DNA of 64,000 nt from Bacteroidaceae bacterium (lineage in GTDB: Bacteria > Bacteroidota > Bacteroidia > Bacteroidales > Bacteroidaceae): assembly GCA_017555585.1 (NCBI GenBank), contig JAFZGA010000005.1:1-64000 (forward strand), read 5' to 3'. Position numbers and translations under genes: made by a program. Each line of letters begins with the position of its first letter. Positions within the stretch are counted from its first letter, which is position 1. The notes beneath the pieces were generated by a model that saw only the letters and a list, made by a program, of their open reading frames with translations, made no database searches and was not told the DNA's origin. Positions 44,213 to 54,265 of the stretch are shown piece after piece.

Positions 44213-45868
44213 TTAGAAGTTTACTGTTGCTCCCAACATTCCGCGTATGCCTCTTGTGTAGTAACCTTCATATTCATAATATTTGCAGTTCAACAGGTTA
44301 TTGCCCTGAATGAATGCACCGAAGTATCTGTTGATGCTGTATGTTGCTCTTGCGTGCAGGTCGTGCTTGTCGCTTACTCTTGTGTTGTCGGCACGTCTTG
44401 AGTAATGTGTAAAGTTATACCCTATGTTTATTGTCAGGTTCTTGATTGGGTATACCTCAACCTTGGCATTTGCTGTAACCTCAGGGCGCAGTGCAAGCAG
44501 ATTCCTGTCCTTGCAAGTCCAATAGTCGTATCTTGCGTCCGCCTCTATCTTGAGAAGACCTCCATAATCGTATCCTATGCGTCCTCCGGCAAACAGGTCA
44601 TTGGTGTATGCCTGTACGAAGTTGTCGTATATGAGAGCATGCTCTGTCGATTCCGGTTTTACTATTGTCTGCAACATATCGTCCTTTGTTAGTACATATC
44701 CGGCAAATATGTCGAATGAGAATGGCTCCAATGTCATACGTGTGCCAGCAACGATGTCTGTTATCTTATATGTAGGCTTGATCTGTTTGTCGGTACGGTA
44801 GTTGTATCCCCAATACGGAGTAATGGCCTCTATGATTCTGAAACTGTTGTCCCTGCGTCCTCCTGTGATATTGGCATAGAACGAGATTCTTTTGGTAAGT
44901 ACCTTGTCTATAGTTATGTGTGGTGCTGCTGCAACTACAGGACCATTACCGGTGCGGAAGTTGAATTTTGCGCCGAATGTGATTTCCCAATCATTGAAAT
45001 TGAATTCGGTGTATGGGTTGAAATCCATCGACAACAGATTCTTATAACTGTAGGTGCTGTTTAGCAATGTGTTGTTGTAGATGAATCCGTTGAAATCGAC
45101 ATCAATACCGGCGCGACGCAGGTATTTTGTGTATATCTCGTATGCGAATGTTCCGCTTGCATTTATGTGATTCTCGACAATAGGGTTGCTGTAACCGTTT
45201 GTGTAATTGATGCGTGAGTTTGTATATCCGCCCTTGAACGTATATGCAAACGGTCCGGCGAGCTGTGATACACCACGTATACCGAAGCCATAGTTCATGT
45301 GATGCTGTTTGTCGGTTCTGCCTTTGACAACTTCGGCTCTTTGGTAGTCGAAAGCCCTGTTGTTGAAATCTCCGACAAAGTCAAAAACAAGTTTGTTGAA
45401 CTTGTATCTGAAGTCCATTGCAGCGGCTGTGTTGAACATGTGTGAGTTCCAGTCATTGTATCGTCCGTCGACATCGCATTTGAAACCGTCGAATGTTCCC
45501 AATACCTTCAGGTAACTTTTTTTACCGAGGTTCAGGTTATATGCCAGCTTCGCATCGATCTCGTTCCTGAGTCCATAGCCGGCACGCAGGTATCCGGGCA
45601 TGGGCTCTTCCTGAGCCGGCAGAACCTCTTTTGTGCTTCTTTCGCTTGTGAACAGCATGTATGGTGTCGCCTCTTTCGAGAATATCAGTTCTGCCGGTTT
45701 GGCATAGCTTTTGCTCTCGACTGTTGGTGTGAACTTCTGTTTGTTCACTTTGACGACTGTGGGGTTATAGTCATTCTCTACGCTTACTACAGCGTTTCTT
45801 GTATCTTCCTGTGCAAACAGCGTGCCGCATATCAACAGCGCCGTCAGTGACAAAATATTTCTTTTCAT
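44213..45868 (-). CDS. Outer-membrane beta-barrel protein (TonB-receptor-like)
   Basis: A 551-residue exported protein: signal peptide MKRNILSLTALLICGTLFAQ, a short periplasmic segment (about 21-100, with NDYNPTVVKVNKQKFTP), then a run of amphipathic strands with alternating aromatic residues that ends in an aromatic residue (GMLGATVNF), typical of an outer-membrane barrel. It has no plug domain or TonB box, so it is not a full TonB-dependent receptor although it is likely to be labelled one. It is 5 bases after the TPR gene and probably works with it. Ligand unknown. Confidence 0.82.
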   Translation of the reverse strand: MKRNILSLTALLICGTLFAQEDTRNAVVSVENDYNPTVVKVNKQKFTPTVESKSYAKPAELIFSKEATPYMLFTSERSTKEVLPAQEEPMPGYLRAGYGLRNEIDAKLAYNLNLGKKSYLKVLGTFDGFKCDVDGRYNDWNSHMFNTAAAMDFRYKFNKLVFDFVGDFNNRAFDYQRAEVVKGRTDKQHHMNYGFGIRGVSQLAGPFAYTFKGGYTNSRINYTNGYSNPIVENHINASGTFAYEIYTKYLRRAGIDVDFNGFIYNNTLLNSTYSYKNLLSMDFNPYTEFNFNDWEITFGAKFNFRTGNGPVVAAAPHITIDKVLTKRISFYANITGGRRDNSFRIIEAITPYWGYNYRTDKQIKPTYKITDIVAGTRMTLEPFSFDIFAGYVLTKDDMLQTIVKPESTEHALIYDNFVQAYTNDLFAGGRIGYDYGGLLKIEADARYDYWTCKDRNLLALRPEVTANAKVEVYPIKNLTINIGYNFTHYSRRADNTRVSDKHDLHARATYSINRYFGAFIQGNNLLNCKYYEYEGYYTRGIRGMLGATVNF

Positions 45869-45873
45869 GTTGC

Positions 45874-48870
45874 TTAATTATGCTGTTCGTTCTCTGAATT
45901 CAATATCTCCAAACGCGATTCAATCATCTCTGCTATATCGTCTTCTCCTTCATAGTTGTTCTGCAGTGAGATCAGATATTGCTTTGCCTCCATCTTTCTA
46001 TTCTGTATAGAATACAGATCAGACAGAAGAATGAAACTGCGTGCAAGCCAATATGCGTGTGGTGTACTTTCATTTATGTACTCCATGATTATCTCTTCGC
46101 ACTCATTATACATCTCCTGGTCATATTTTATCTGTGCAAGCAGGTATTTTGCTTCTGCGCCCTCTCTTGTTCTGGTGTCGCTTGCCAATTCGCTGAGGTC
46201 TTTTGTCGCAACGTCGCTCTTCTCCATTGCAAGATATGCTTTTGCGCGGTTGTATCTTGCTTCGCGCTTTATCTCGTTCGAGGTTGTGCTGTTTGCTAAC
46301 AGTTCGCCGGCATACTTTACTGTCTCGCCATATTTGTCGAGTTTTTGTGCCGTGCGCATGATGTTAATTCGTGCTAACTGACGGCGTTCCTCATTGCTGC
46401 TCTTCACAAGCAGTTGCTTGTAAAGTTCACCGGCCTCTTCATATTCCTCTTTACCGTAATGAATGCTTGCCGCCCTTATTGTTGCCGGTTCGGTGTACTT
46501 GTTGTCCGAGAAACCGATAACCTCTTTGTAATGTTTGAGTGCATCTTCAATGTTCTTCTGGCTATAATATATCTCACCAAGATAATAATGGGTATCGAGA
46601 CGGTATGCTCCGTTTTCGTGTCCGGCGAGATACTCTTCGAACTTTTCCTTGGCAGCTTCGACTTCTCCCTTACCGTACATTTTCTCTGCAGCGGTATATG
46701 AAAGGGTATCTATTTCGTTCTTGTCGATTGCATTTACACCTTTGGTGGTTTTTGCATACTGTGCGAACTCAGTTACCTCTCCCATATCGACATATATGTT
46801 TTTCAAATCCTGGAAAGCAACCTGTGCCTCGTCGCTGTGCGGGTATCGTTCGATAATCTCCTTGTATGTCTCTATGGCTTTGTCTCTCTCTCCTATGGAG
46901 TTGTATACCATAGCCTTCTCTGTTGTAGCACGACGGGTAAGAGCACTCTTCGGGAATCGTACTGTCAGTCTGTCGAATGCGATGATGGCTTCGTTGGGCT
47001 GTTCCAACTCAAGAAAAGCTCGTCCCATTTCATAGAAGGCCTGCTCTGCATAAACACTGTTCGGATATTTCGCCAATAGTGTTTTCAGTGTAATTACCTT
47101 GTCGTTGTATCTGTCCGAGAGGCCTTGCGCCAATGCCGAACGATAAAGAGGAAAGTCGCAAGCCGAGCTGTCGGCAGCTATTGACATATTGTAGTAATGG
47201 TCTGCGGTAGTGTATTCGCGTTGGTAGAAATGGCAGTCGGCAATACGGTTGAAAGCATCGGCTATTATTTCTTTGTATTCACCAATGGAGTTGTCGATGA
47301 AGTTCTTAAACTCCTTTCGTGCTTCAGGGTATCTCTTCTGTTGGAAAAGGGTGTATCCTATGCCGTACAGTGCGCGCTGGCTGTTGACACCACCGTTGAT
47401 GATTGACATGCGGTAACTGTTTGCCGCATTGTTGTAATCGCCTTTCTGGAAAAGTGCCTCACCCTTCCAGTAGAGGGCATCGGCGTATGTGGCTTTGTTG
47501 TACTTGGACAACTCTATGGAACGGTCCATGAACGAAATGGCACCATTCATATTGCCGTTGATGAACTCCTGCACACCAAGACGGTACAGAATCTTCTGTT
47601 TTGCCTTAAGGATTTCTGCTGATGGATTCTTTATCTTGTTTATTGATTGCAATGCCACATTGTAATTGTGGGTGTTCATGTAGACTTCCACCAAGTAACC
47701 TTCCACATTGTTGGCGTGCTCCGAGCCGGGATAGTCGTTCAGGAATTGTTCGAACACCTTGACACTCTCGGCAAACGGTGAATAGTTGGTGCGGTGCAGA
47801 CACAGAGCGTAATTGTACATCGCCTCCTCACGTACCTTGTTATCGAAAGTCATTGTCGAAGCGAGCTCGAACGATAGGCGTGCGTTGTTCTCGTCCTTTC
47901 TGTCAAGCATGATGATACCTGTATGCAACAACGAACTTTGCGCAACTCCGTCGTTACCGTCGTTACATGCCTGGAATAGAGGCAAGGCCTTGTCGAAGTC
48001 ACCGTTCTTGAAGTGGCACATCGCCAGCTGATAGCATGCGATGCGTTGAGGTTTTTCGGTCTTTTCAATGTATCGTGCAAGTGGTGTGATGGCATCTTCG
48101 TAATTGCCTTCGGCATATCTTGCCGCACCTATAATCTGCAGCATTCTTGCTATCTGCTGCTTCTTTTTTCCGTTCTGGAGAATAAACTTGTTGGCTATGT
48201 CTCCAGCCTCTTTATACTCACCTCGTTTCAAATGTATTCCTGCAATGAAGTATGGAATGTCGTATTTGTACTTCTTGCTCTCCTTTACGCTATTGAAGCC
48301 ACGTTCTGCAGCATCGAGGTTGTTTTTGTCGTAATTGATTACGGCAAGATGGAATATGGCATCATCGGCATACTTCTTGCTGTTGATTACAGTCGTGCGC
48401 AACATGCTCACGGCATTTTCCTCCTTGCCACACTCCAGTAACGAAAGGGCATGGTACAGAGTGGCTCTCTCACGTTGCTCGCGTGTCAGGCGCTTGATGT
48501 TGCTCTTGTCGAACCATTGGCATGCCAATTCAAAATTCTTGCTGTGGTAGTACGACTCGGCGATATAACAGCCCAACAGCTCTTTCTTTGAACTTTCGGG
48601 GTAGTCGTCGAGATATTGCAGTATCAACGCCCTGCCTTCGAGATAGTTCTCTTCGAATGTGGCTGTAGCTTCGAGCAACTCCAGTTCCTGTATTGCAGTA
48701 GCTTCTAACCCTTGGGTATCGATTCTCTTTATCAGAGTCAGTGCAGTAGCGTACTTCCCGTCGTTATACAGGCGATGGCACTCCTTTATCAAATCCTCTC
48801 TGTTGTCGGTCTGTCCAATCGTTGTCAGTGTCAACGAGGCAAACATAAGTAAAAAAATACTCCGTCTCAT
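45874..48870 (-). CDS. Exported tetratricopeptide repeat protein
   Basis: A 998-residue protein with signal peptide MRRSIFLLMFASLTLTTIGQ and TPR-like helical pairs along nearly the whole chain. Repeat examples are ALYWKGEALFQKGDYNNAAN, GIGYTLFQQKRYPEARKEF and AFYEMGRAFLELEQPNEA. It should be a periplasmic scaffold. It lies between a NUDIX gene (2-base gap) and the barrel gene (5-base gap). In my recollection this TPR-plus-barrel pairing is widespread in Bacteroidales, which suggests a shared envelope assembly role, not yet defined. Confidence 0.85.
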   Translation of the reverse strand: MRRSIFLLMFASLTLTTIGQTDNREDLIKECHRLYNDGKYATALTLIKRIDTQGLEATAIQELELLEATATFEENYLEGRALILQYLDDYPESSKKELLGCYIAESYYHSKNFELACQWFDKSNIKRLTREQRERATLYHALSLLECGKEENAVSMLRTTVINSKKYADDAIFHLAVINYDKNNLDAAERGFNSVKESKKYKYDIPYFIAGIHLKRGEYKEAGDIANKFILQNGKKKQQIARMLQIIGAARYAEGNYEDAITPLARYIEKTEKPQRIACYQLAMCHFKNGDFDKALPLFQACNDGNDGVAQSSLLHTGIIMLDRKDENNARLSFELASTMTFDNKVREEAMYNYALCLHRTNYSPFAESVKVFEQFLNDYPGSEHANNVEGYLVEVYMNTHNYNVALQSINKIKNPSAEILKAKQKILYRLGVQEFINGNMNGAISFMDRSIELSKYNKATYADALYWKGEALFQKGDYNNAANSYRMSIINGGVNSQRALYGIGYTLFQQKRYPEARKEFKNFIDNSIGEYKEIIADAFNRIADCHFYQREYTTADHYYNMSIAADSSACDFPLYRSALAQGLSDRYNDKVITLKTLLAKYPNSVYAEQAFYEMGRAFLELEQPNEAIIAFDRLTVRFPKSALTRRATTEKAMVYNSIGERDKAIETYKEIIERYPHSDEAQVAFQDLKNIYVDMGEVTEFAQYAKTTKGVNAIDKNEIDTLSYTAAEKMYGKGEVEAAKEKFEEYLAGHENGAYRLDTHYYLGEIYYSQKNIEDALKHYKEVIGFSDNKYTEPATIRAASIHYGKEEYEEAGELYKQLLVKSSNEERRQLARINIMRTAQKLDKYGETVKYAGELLANSTTSNEIKREARYNRAKAYLAMEKSDVATKDLSELASDTRTREGAEAKYLLAQIKYDQEMYNECEEIIMEYINESTPHAYWLARSFILLSDLYSIQNRKMEAKQYLISLQNNYEGEDDIAEMIESRLEILNSENEQHN

Positions 48871-48872
48871 TT

Positions 48873-49409
48873 TTATAGTGTATTGTTCTTGTACAGTTCT
48901 TTGAACATCTCAATGCTCTTCCTTATCGATTGCAACCCGAATTCCTTGCTGTCGAGTGTAGCGATGCTTCTCCATTGCAATGCCTCCACATCGTCATCGG
49001 CTATGGTTGTGTTGCAGTCTTCCACTTCGCATTTGAAGAACATATCCATCGTATGCAATTCCATGCCTGAATATTTGTAGATGTTCGGTATAGTAAACAG
49101 ATATTGTGTCGATGTCACTTTCAGTCCGGTCTCCTCCAGCACCTCTCTTGCAACTCCCTCCTCGGCGGTCTCATAACTGTCGCAAAATCCGCCAGGCAGG
49201 TCAAGTGTTCCCTTTGCAGGTTCTTTTGAACGTGTTGCGACAAGAATTTCTCCACTCTTGTTCGTGATTATTGCAACCGTTGCCGCAAGCGGGTTGAAAT
49301 AGTACACGAAACCACAGTCTTCGCAACGTTTCGATTTGAAATCGTTTTCCATAAAATGGTTCTTGCCGCATTTGGGGCAGAATCTGAATAGGTGCAAAGG
49401 GTGTTGCAT
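48873..49409 (-). CDS. NUDIX hydrolase with zinc ribbon
   Basis: A 178-residue cytoplasmic pyrophosphohydrolase. An N-terminal zinc ribbon (CPKCGKNHF ... CEDCGFVYYF, cysteines near 12, 15, 32 and 35) precedes the NUDIX box GGFCDSYETAEEGVAREVLEETGL (within about 85-108), with all catalytic Glu and Arg residues in place. The ribbon resembles that of NADH pyrophosphatase (NudC), but the rest is shorter and the NudC SQPWPFPxS motif is absent, so the substrate is uncertain. It starts the NUDIX/TPR/barrel unit. Confidence 0.88.
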   Translation of the reverse strand: MQHPLHLFRFCPKCGKNHFMENDFKSKRCEDCGFVYYFNPLAATVAIITNKSGEILVATRSKEPAKGTLDLPGGFCDSYETAEEGVAREVLEETGLKVTSTQYLFTIPNIYKYSGMELHTMDMFFKCEVEDCNTTIADDDVEALQWRSIATLDSKEFGLQSIRKSIEMFKELYKNNTL

Positions 49410-49454
49410 AACGGTGAAATCATTAATTGTTGAACAGCAAATCCGTTTAATCTA

Positions 49455-49462
49455 CAAAGTTA
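49455..49462 (-). promoter_or_regulatory. -7 element for the NUDIX/TPR/barrel unit
   Basis: Minus-strand TAACTTTG matches the -7 consensus and is identical to the -7 element of the divergent gpmI gene. The -33 box is unclear. Confidence 0.5.
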
Positions 49463-49588
49463 CGTTATTTTTATAATAAACTTCCCTTTTTATAGAATTA
49501 TTTAGATAAATTGGTTTGATATGCAATGTTTTGACGCGGTTTTTGTGTTTTTCTTGCAATATATGGCCGAATACAAAATAAAAATGAC

Positions 49589-49597
49589 TAACTTTGT
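49589..49597 (+). promoter_or_regulatory. -7 element for gpmI
   Basis: TAACTTTGT, with no clear TTG 20 bases upstream. Transcription near 49603 would leave a leader of about 40 bases and rules out the longer frame that begins at 49521. Confidence 0.5.
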
Positions 49598-49643
49598 AGC
49601 GATTTTGCGTTTTTTAGAAACAAATTTTAATTCAGATAATATT

Positions 49644-51143
49644 ATGGCAAACAAAGCATTATTGGTAATTCTCGACGGTTGGGGTGTCGGTAACCACGGT
49701 AAGGGTGATGTTATTTTCAATACTCCTACACCATATTGGGATCATTTGACATCGGTTTATCCTACATCACAGCTTCAGGCAAGCGGTGAGAATGTAGGTC
49801 TTCCTGCTGGTCAGATGGGTAACAGTGAGGTAGGTCACCTCAATATCGGTGGCGGCCGCGTAGTTTACCAGGACCTTTTGAAGATAAACCGTGCTATTGC
49901 TGACGGTTCAATAGAGAAGAATCCTGAACTCGTTGCAGCAGTGGAATATGCAAAGAACAACGGTAAGAAACTACACTTCATGGGCTTGACATCGGACGGT
50001 GGTGTACACAGTTCACTCGAACATCTTGAGGCAATGTACAGATTTGCAGTTGCTCAGGGCGTTGAGAATGCATATGTACACTGTTTTATGGACGGTCGTG
50101 ATACCGATCCCAAGAGCGGTGCGGGCTTCATCGAGCAGCTCACAGCCAAGGAACTCAAGTTGGCAACAATCGTAGGCCGTTATTACGCTATGGACCGCGA
50201 CAAGCGTTGGGAGCGTGTGAAGATTGCATACGATCTTATCGTGAATGGCGAGGGAAAGCAGGCAAGCGACATGGTTGCTGCTGTCAAGGAGTCATACGAG
50301 GAGGGTGTAACCGATGAGTTTATAAAGCCAATCGTAAACACCAACTATGATGCACGTATCAGCGATGGCGACGCTGTAATCTTCTTCAATTACCGTAATG
50401 ACCGTGCAAAAGAGCTTACAGTGGTTCTTACACAGGAGGATATGCCTGCTGAGGGTATGCATACAATACCAGGTTTGCAGTATTACTGCATGACTCCATA
50501 TGATGCGAAGTTTACTGGTGTACACATCCTTTTCGACAAGGAAAATGTTGACAACACTCTTGGTGAGTTCGTGTCAAAGCAGGGTATGAAACAGCTTCAT
50601 ATTGCCGAGACAGAGAAGTATGCCCACGTTACATTCTTCTTCAACGGTGGTCGCGAGACACCATACGAAGGTGAGGAACGTATTCTTGTTCCATCTCCAA
50701 AGGTTGCTACATACGACCTTCAACCCGAGATGAGCGCATACGAGGTTAAGGATAAGCTTGTTGCTGAAATCAACAGCGAGAAATTCGACTTCATTGTTGT
50801 GAATTTCGCTAACGGCGACATGGTTGGCCACACAGGTATCTACAGTGCAATCGAAAAGGCTGTTCTTGCCGTAGACGCTTGCTTGAAGGATGTTATCGAG
50901 GCTGCACGCGAGCATGGTTATGAGTCAATCATTATTGCTGACCACGGTAATGCCGACAATGCAGTAAACCCTGACGGTTCACCAAACACAGCACACTCTT
51001 TGAATCCGGTTCCATGCGTGTATGTTACAAATACCGAGAATGCAACCATTGAGGATGGTATCCTTGCAGACGTAGCTCCAACAATCCTTAAGATTATGGG
51101 TCTTGAAGCTCCTGCTGAGATGACAGGTAAGTCACTCATTTGA
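49644..51143 (+). CDS. gpmI: 2,3-bisphosphoglycerate-independent phosphoglycerate mutase
   Basis: Interconverts 3- and 2-phosphoglycerate in glycolysis using two manganese ions and a phosphoserine. 499 residues. The N-terminal metal site is [10 protein letters not shown], the catalytic serine is S61 in [14 protein letters not shown], and later metal ligands lie in [12 protein letters not shown] and [11 protein letters not shown]. The frame is open upstream to 49521, but the -7 element at 49589 and the conserved [14 protein letters not shown] support the ATG at 49644. Codon use is strongly biased, like pckA. Confidence 0.97.
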   Translation: MANKALLVILDGWGVGNHGKGDVIFNTPTPYWDHLTSVYPTSQLQASGENVGLPAGQMGNSEVGHLNIGGGRVVYQDLLKINRAIADGSIEKNPELVAAVEYAKNNGKKLHFMGLTSDGGVHSSLEHLEAMYRFAVAQGVENAYVHCFMDGRDTDPKSGAGFIEQLTAKELKLATIVGRYYAMDRDKRWERVKIAYDLIVNGEGKQASDMVAAVKESYEEGVTDEFIKPIVNTNYDARISDGDAVIFFNYRNDRAKELTVVLTQEDMPAEGMHTIPGLQYYCMTPYDAKFTGVHILFDKENVDNTLGEFVSKQGMKQLHIAETEKYAHVTFFFNGGRETPYEGEERILVPSPKVATYDLQPEMSAYEVKDKLVAEINSEKFDFIVVNFANGDMVGHTGIYSAIEKAVLAVDACLKDVIEAAREHGYESIIIADHGNADNAVNPDGSPNTAHSLNPVPCVYVTNTENATIEDGILADVAPTILKIMGLEAPAEMTGKSLI

Positions 51144-51179
51144 TTTGTAGGGTAATTATTAATGACAAACAATAATTGG

Positions 51180-51207
51180 ATCCCCGCCCCATGAGTGGGG
51201 TGGGGAT
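51180..51207 (+). terminator. GC-rich terminator after gpmI
   Basis: ATCCCCGCCCCA pairs with TGGGGTGGGGAT (one G-U, 4-base loop), followed by a T-rich run. The next gene starts only 12 bases later, so it may be fed by read-through. Confidence 0.7.
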
Positions 51208-51218
51208 TACTGATTTTT

Positions 51219-51800
51219 ATGGTACAGATAGGCGACACAATAGTATCTTTTGACCTTTTTCAGGAGTATTTCTGCTGTAATTTCTCACACTGCAAGGGAA
51301 TATGCTGTGTAGAGGGTGATGCAGGTGCACCGGTGTTGTTCGAGGAGGTCGAAAAGCTCGAAGAGGCACTTGAGGTTATAGCATCTGAAATGACACCCGA
51401 GGCACGCGCTGTCGTTGATGAGCAGGGTGTTGTATACAACGACCGCGATGGTGACCTTGTTACATCTATTGTAAACGGCAAGGACTGTGTCTTTGCTTCG
51501 CGTGACGAGAATGGCGGTTGTATTTGTCTTATCGAGAAGGCATATCGCGAGGGGCGTACACCATGGCGTAAGCCCATATCATGCTATCTCTATCCAGTGC
51601 GTCTGCGTAAGGTGGGAGATTTTACAGCGGTCAATTTCCACAAGTGGGACGTATGCAGCAGTGCCTTTATCAAAGGACGCAGAAAAGGTATCCGAGCATA
51701 CGAGTTTCTGAAAGAACCTTTGATAGAACGCTTTGGCAGAGAGTGGTACGATGAACTGCTCGTTGTAGCCGAAGAGCTCAAGAAACAGAATATGCTTTAG
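51219..51800 (+). CDS. DUF3109 family cysteine-cluster protein
   Basis: A 193-residue cytoplasmic protein of the DUF3109 family. Conserved cysteines are clustered at the N-terminus (YFCCNFSHCKGICC) and recur in GGCICLIE, ISCYLYPVR and DVCSSA, a pattern like YkgJ-type zinc or iron-sulfur clusters. The function of the family is not established. The ATG at 51219 (MVQIGDTIVSFDLF) is preferred over an upstream start at 51195 because that lies in the gpmI terminator arm. Nothing else is in the unit. Confidence 0.85.
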   Translation: MVQIGDTIVSFDLFQEYFCCNFSHCKGICCVEGDAGAPVLFEEVEKLEEALEVIASEMTPEARAVVDEQGVVYNDRDGDLVTSIVNGKDCVFASRDENGGCICLIEKAYREGRTPWRKPISCYLYPVRLRKVGDFTAVNFHKWDVCSSAFIKGRRKGIRAYEFLKEPLIERFGREWYDELLVVAEELKKQNML

Positions 51801-52010
51801 TCTGTCAGCTACAACTGATAGCCGATGACACAGCCTGCAGTTGGCTGCTATAACTTTAGATTAGGCAAGATCCAGCTCGGGAGAGTTGGCAAATTGTAAG
51901 TAGTATATTATCTGCAGTTCCCGTAATTGAATTTTGCAGAATAATAAAAGTGTATTATTTTTGTGAGTAGAAATTATTGGGACACATATAAAACGAAGAC
52001 TTATTAAATT
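51801..52010 (+). promoter_or_regulatory. Leader region of the 744-residue protein gene
   Basis: No gene is seen. Loose dyads (CAGCTACAACTG / CAGTTG-GCTG, 51807-51850) may end the DUF3109 transcript. A possible promoter is TTTG at 51932-51935 with a T-rich TATTTTTTG at 51955-51963, imperfect in its spacing. Confidence 0.4.
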
Positions 52011-54245
52011 ATGGCGACAAAAAAACATTCATGGAACTACGATAATATCGGTGGTTTTACACGCGTGAAAATCACCACAGGTGCTGACATTGCCCATTTA
52101 GGAGAGCTGGATGTCAAGAAGTGGACTGTATTGTCATGTCCTACCACAGGATTGGATATTGATGATAAAAGCCTGAAATACATTGATGCCGATAATGATG
52201 GACGTATCCGCGTGAACGATGTGGTTGCTACATCGCAGTGGTTGACTTCGGTAGTCAAGGATGCGGATCTGATTGTCAAAGGTGCCGACAATATTGATGT
52301 AGAACTGTTCAATAAAGAAAATGCCGATGGATTGAGACTGTATAATTCAGCAAAGCAGATTCTTGTAAATCTTGGTAATGAGGGCTCTGTCATCTCTTTG
52401 GCAGAAACTAAGGACTATACTGCAATTTTCGCCAAGACACGTTTCAATGGTGACGGTATAATAACTGAACAGTCTACTGATGACGCTGAAGAAAAAGCAC
52501 TCATTGCGGCCATTGTCAATGCTTTTGGCGGTGTGGTAGACCGTAGCGGTGTGAATGGCACAAACGCTGAACTCATAGAGAAGTTCTATCAGGCATTGGC
52601 CGATTATCTGGCATGGAGCGAGGCTGCCGTTGAAGCTCCTTACGGTGCGGATACCGATAAGGCTATCGAGGCATATAATGCTCTTGACATAAAGGTGAAG
52701 GATTATTTCATGCGCTCAAAACTCGCTTCATTTTCACCGGAGAGTGCGATGAAGCTTGATGTGCAGACTGCGCTTATCGAGGCTATCAGTGCCGATAATC
52801 TTACCGGCAAGACCGATGAAATAGCAGCTTATCCCATTGCGCGTGTTACCGGCAAGGCAGAACTGGATGTTGATGCTGCAATAAACCCGGCATGGGCTTC
52901 GCAATTCAGCACTCTGATATCCATTGTAAAACCAAAGGAGAAGGTTCTTACCGAGGCTGTGTGGGCTGCCATAGGTGCTTCTTTTGCATCATATAACGCC
53001 TGGAAAGCTGCCAAGAAAGGTGGTGAGGTCGAGGCATTGGGTGTAGAGACAATAAAAAAGATGCTTGCCGATGACAAGAAACAGGCTTTGCTTGACCTTG
53101 TAGCACAGGATCTTGCCCTCAAAGATTCAGCCGACGGTATTGATATGGTAGATAAATTTTTGCATATATATCGTGATTTCTATCGTTTGCTTCGCAATTT
53201 TGTTGCTTTTCAGGATTTCTATTCACGAAGCAAGAGCGTCAAGGCAATCTTCCAAAGTGGTCGTCTGATTATTGACCAACGTGAATGCCGTATGTGTATG
53301 CTTGTTGCCGATATGGCAAAGCACAATACTATGGCACCGGCGAGTGGCATGTATCTTGTATATTGTGATTGTACCACTAAGGCTAGTCCTGCCAAGTTGA
53401 GCATCGTTGCTGCTGTTACGGTTGGTGATGTAGGTGACCTTGTCGTGGGCAAGAATGCTATCTATTATGACAACCAAGGACAGATGTGGGATGCTGTAAT
53501 AACCAAGATTATAGACAATCCTATCAGTGTAGGTCAGGCTTTCTGGTCTCCTTACCGTCGTATGGCAACTACCGTCGAGAACCTGATAAATAAGACTGCA
53601 GCCGACAAGGATGCTGCAATAATGAAGGATGCCAATGCCAAAATCAATGCCACTCCAGCCGCAACACCTGCTGATGACAAGAGCAAGGCTCCGACACCCC
53701 CATTCGATATTGCAAAGTTTGCCGGAATCTTCGCAGCCATAGGTATGGCTTTCGGAATGATTGGTACTGCATTAGCCGGTATATTGGATAGTTTGAAAGG
53801 GTTTACGTGGTGGCAGTATTTAGGTATATTTATCGGTATTATGCTGTTTATTTCAGGTCCGGCTATGATTATGGCGTGGATGAAACTACGCCGTCGTAAT
53901 ATCGCTCCATTGCTCAATGCCAACGGATGGGCAATCAATGCTTCGGCAAAGATAAGTATTCCGTTTGGCGAGACATTGACCGATATTGCCAAGTTCCCTA
54001 AGCTGAAACTCAAAGACCCATATGCAAGAAAAGGAATTCCTGCATGGCAGAAATGGATTATATCTTTAGTGTTGCTTATAGTTGTACTTGCAGGTCTGTG
54101 GCTCGGTAACATATTTGCATGCATGGGCGCACCTTCTCCACTCTCTTTCTTTAATAAGGAACAGGTTGAGGTGGTTGAAGAACCACAGGCAGTACCTGCC
54201 GAAGAAGCCGTTGCGGCAGACAGTATTCCTGCTGTAAGCCAGTAA
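52011..54245 (+). CDS. EF-hand-like membrane-anchored protein of unknown function
   Basis: A 744-residue protein I do not recognise beyond dimly similar Bacteroidota hypotheticals. No signal peptide is seen. A canonical EF-hand calcium loop is visible at residues 59-70 (DADNDGRIRVND: D59, D61, D63, G64, I66, D70), with a weaker second one near 145 (FNGDGIIT). A large helical region follows (about 160-540). Two hydrophobic hairpins near 570-630 and one helix near 678-705 lie before a C-terminal tail rich in Glu and Ala. The N-terminal 560 residues could sit on either side of the membrane. It precedes an RND efflux operon but is separated from it by a terminator-like hairpin. Confidence 0.8.
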   Translation: MATKKHSWNYDNIGGFTRVKITTGADIAHLGELDVKKWTVLSCPTTGLDIDDKSLKYIDADNDGRIRVNDVVATSQWLTSVVKDADLIVKGADNIDVELFNKENADGLRLYNSAKQILVNLGNEGSVISLAETKDYTAIFAKTRFNGDGIITEQSTDDAEEKALIAAIVNAFGGVVDRSGVNGTNAELIEKFYQALADYLAWSEAAVEAPYGADTDKAIEAYNALDIKVKDYFMRSKLASFSPESAMKLDVQTALIEAISADNLTGKTDEIAAYPIARVTGKAELDVDAAINPAWASQFSTLISIVKPKEKVLTEAVWAAIGASFASYNAWKAAKKGGEVEALGVETIKKMLADDKKQALLDLVAQDLALKDSADGIDMVDKFLHIYRDFYRLLRNFVAFQDFYSRSKSVKAIFQSGRLIIDQRECRMCMLVADMAKHNTMAPASGMYLVYCDCTTKASPAKLSIVAAVTVGDVGDLVVGKNAIYYDNQGQMWDAVITKIIDNPISVGQAFWSPYRRMATTVENLINKTAADKDAAIMKDANAKINATPAATPADDKSKAPTPPFDIAKFAGIFAAIGMAFGMIGTALAGILDSLKGFTWWQYLGIFIGIMLFISGPAMIMAWMKLRRRNIAPLLNANGWAINASAKISIPFGETLTDIAKFPKLKLKDPYARKGIPAWQKWIISLVLLIVVLAGLWLGNIFACMGAPSPLSFFNKEQVEVVEEPQAVPAEEAVAADSIPAVSQ

Positions 54246-54265
54246 AAGATACAACTACTCAACTA

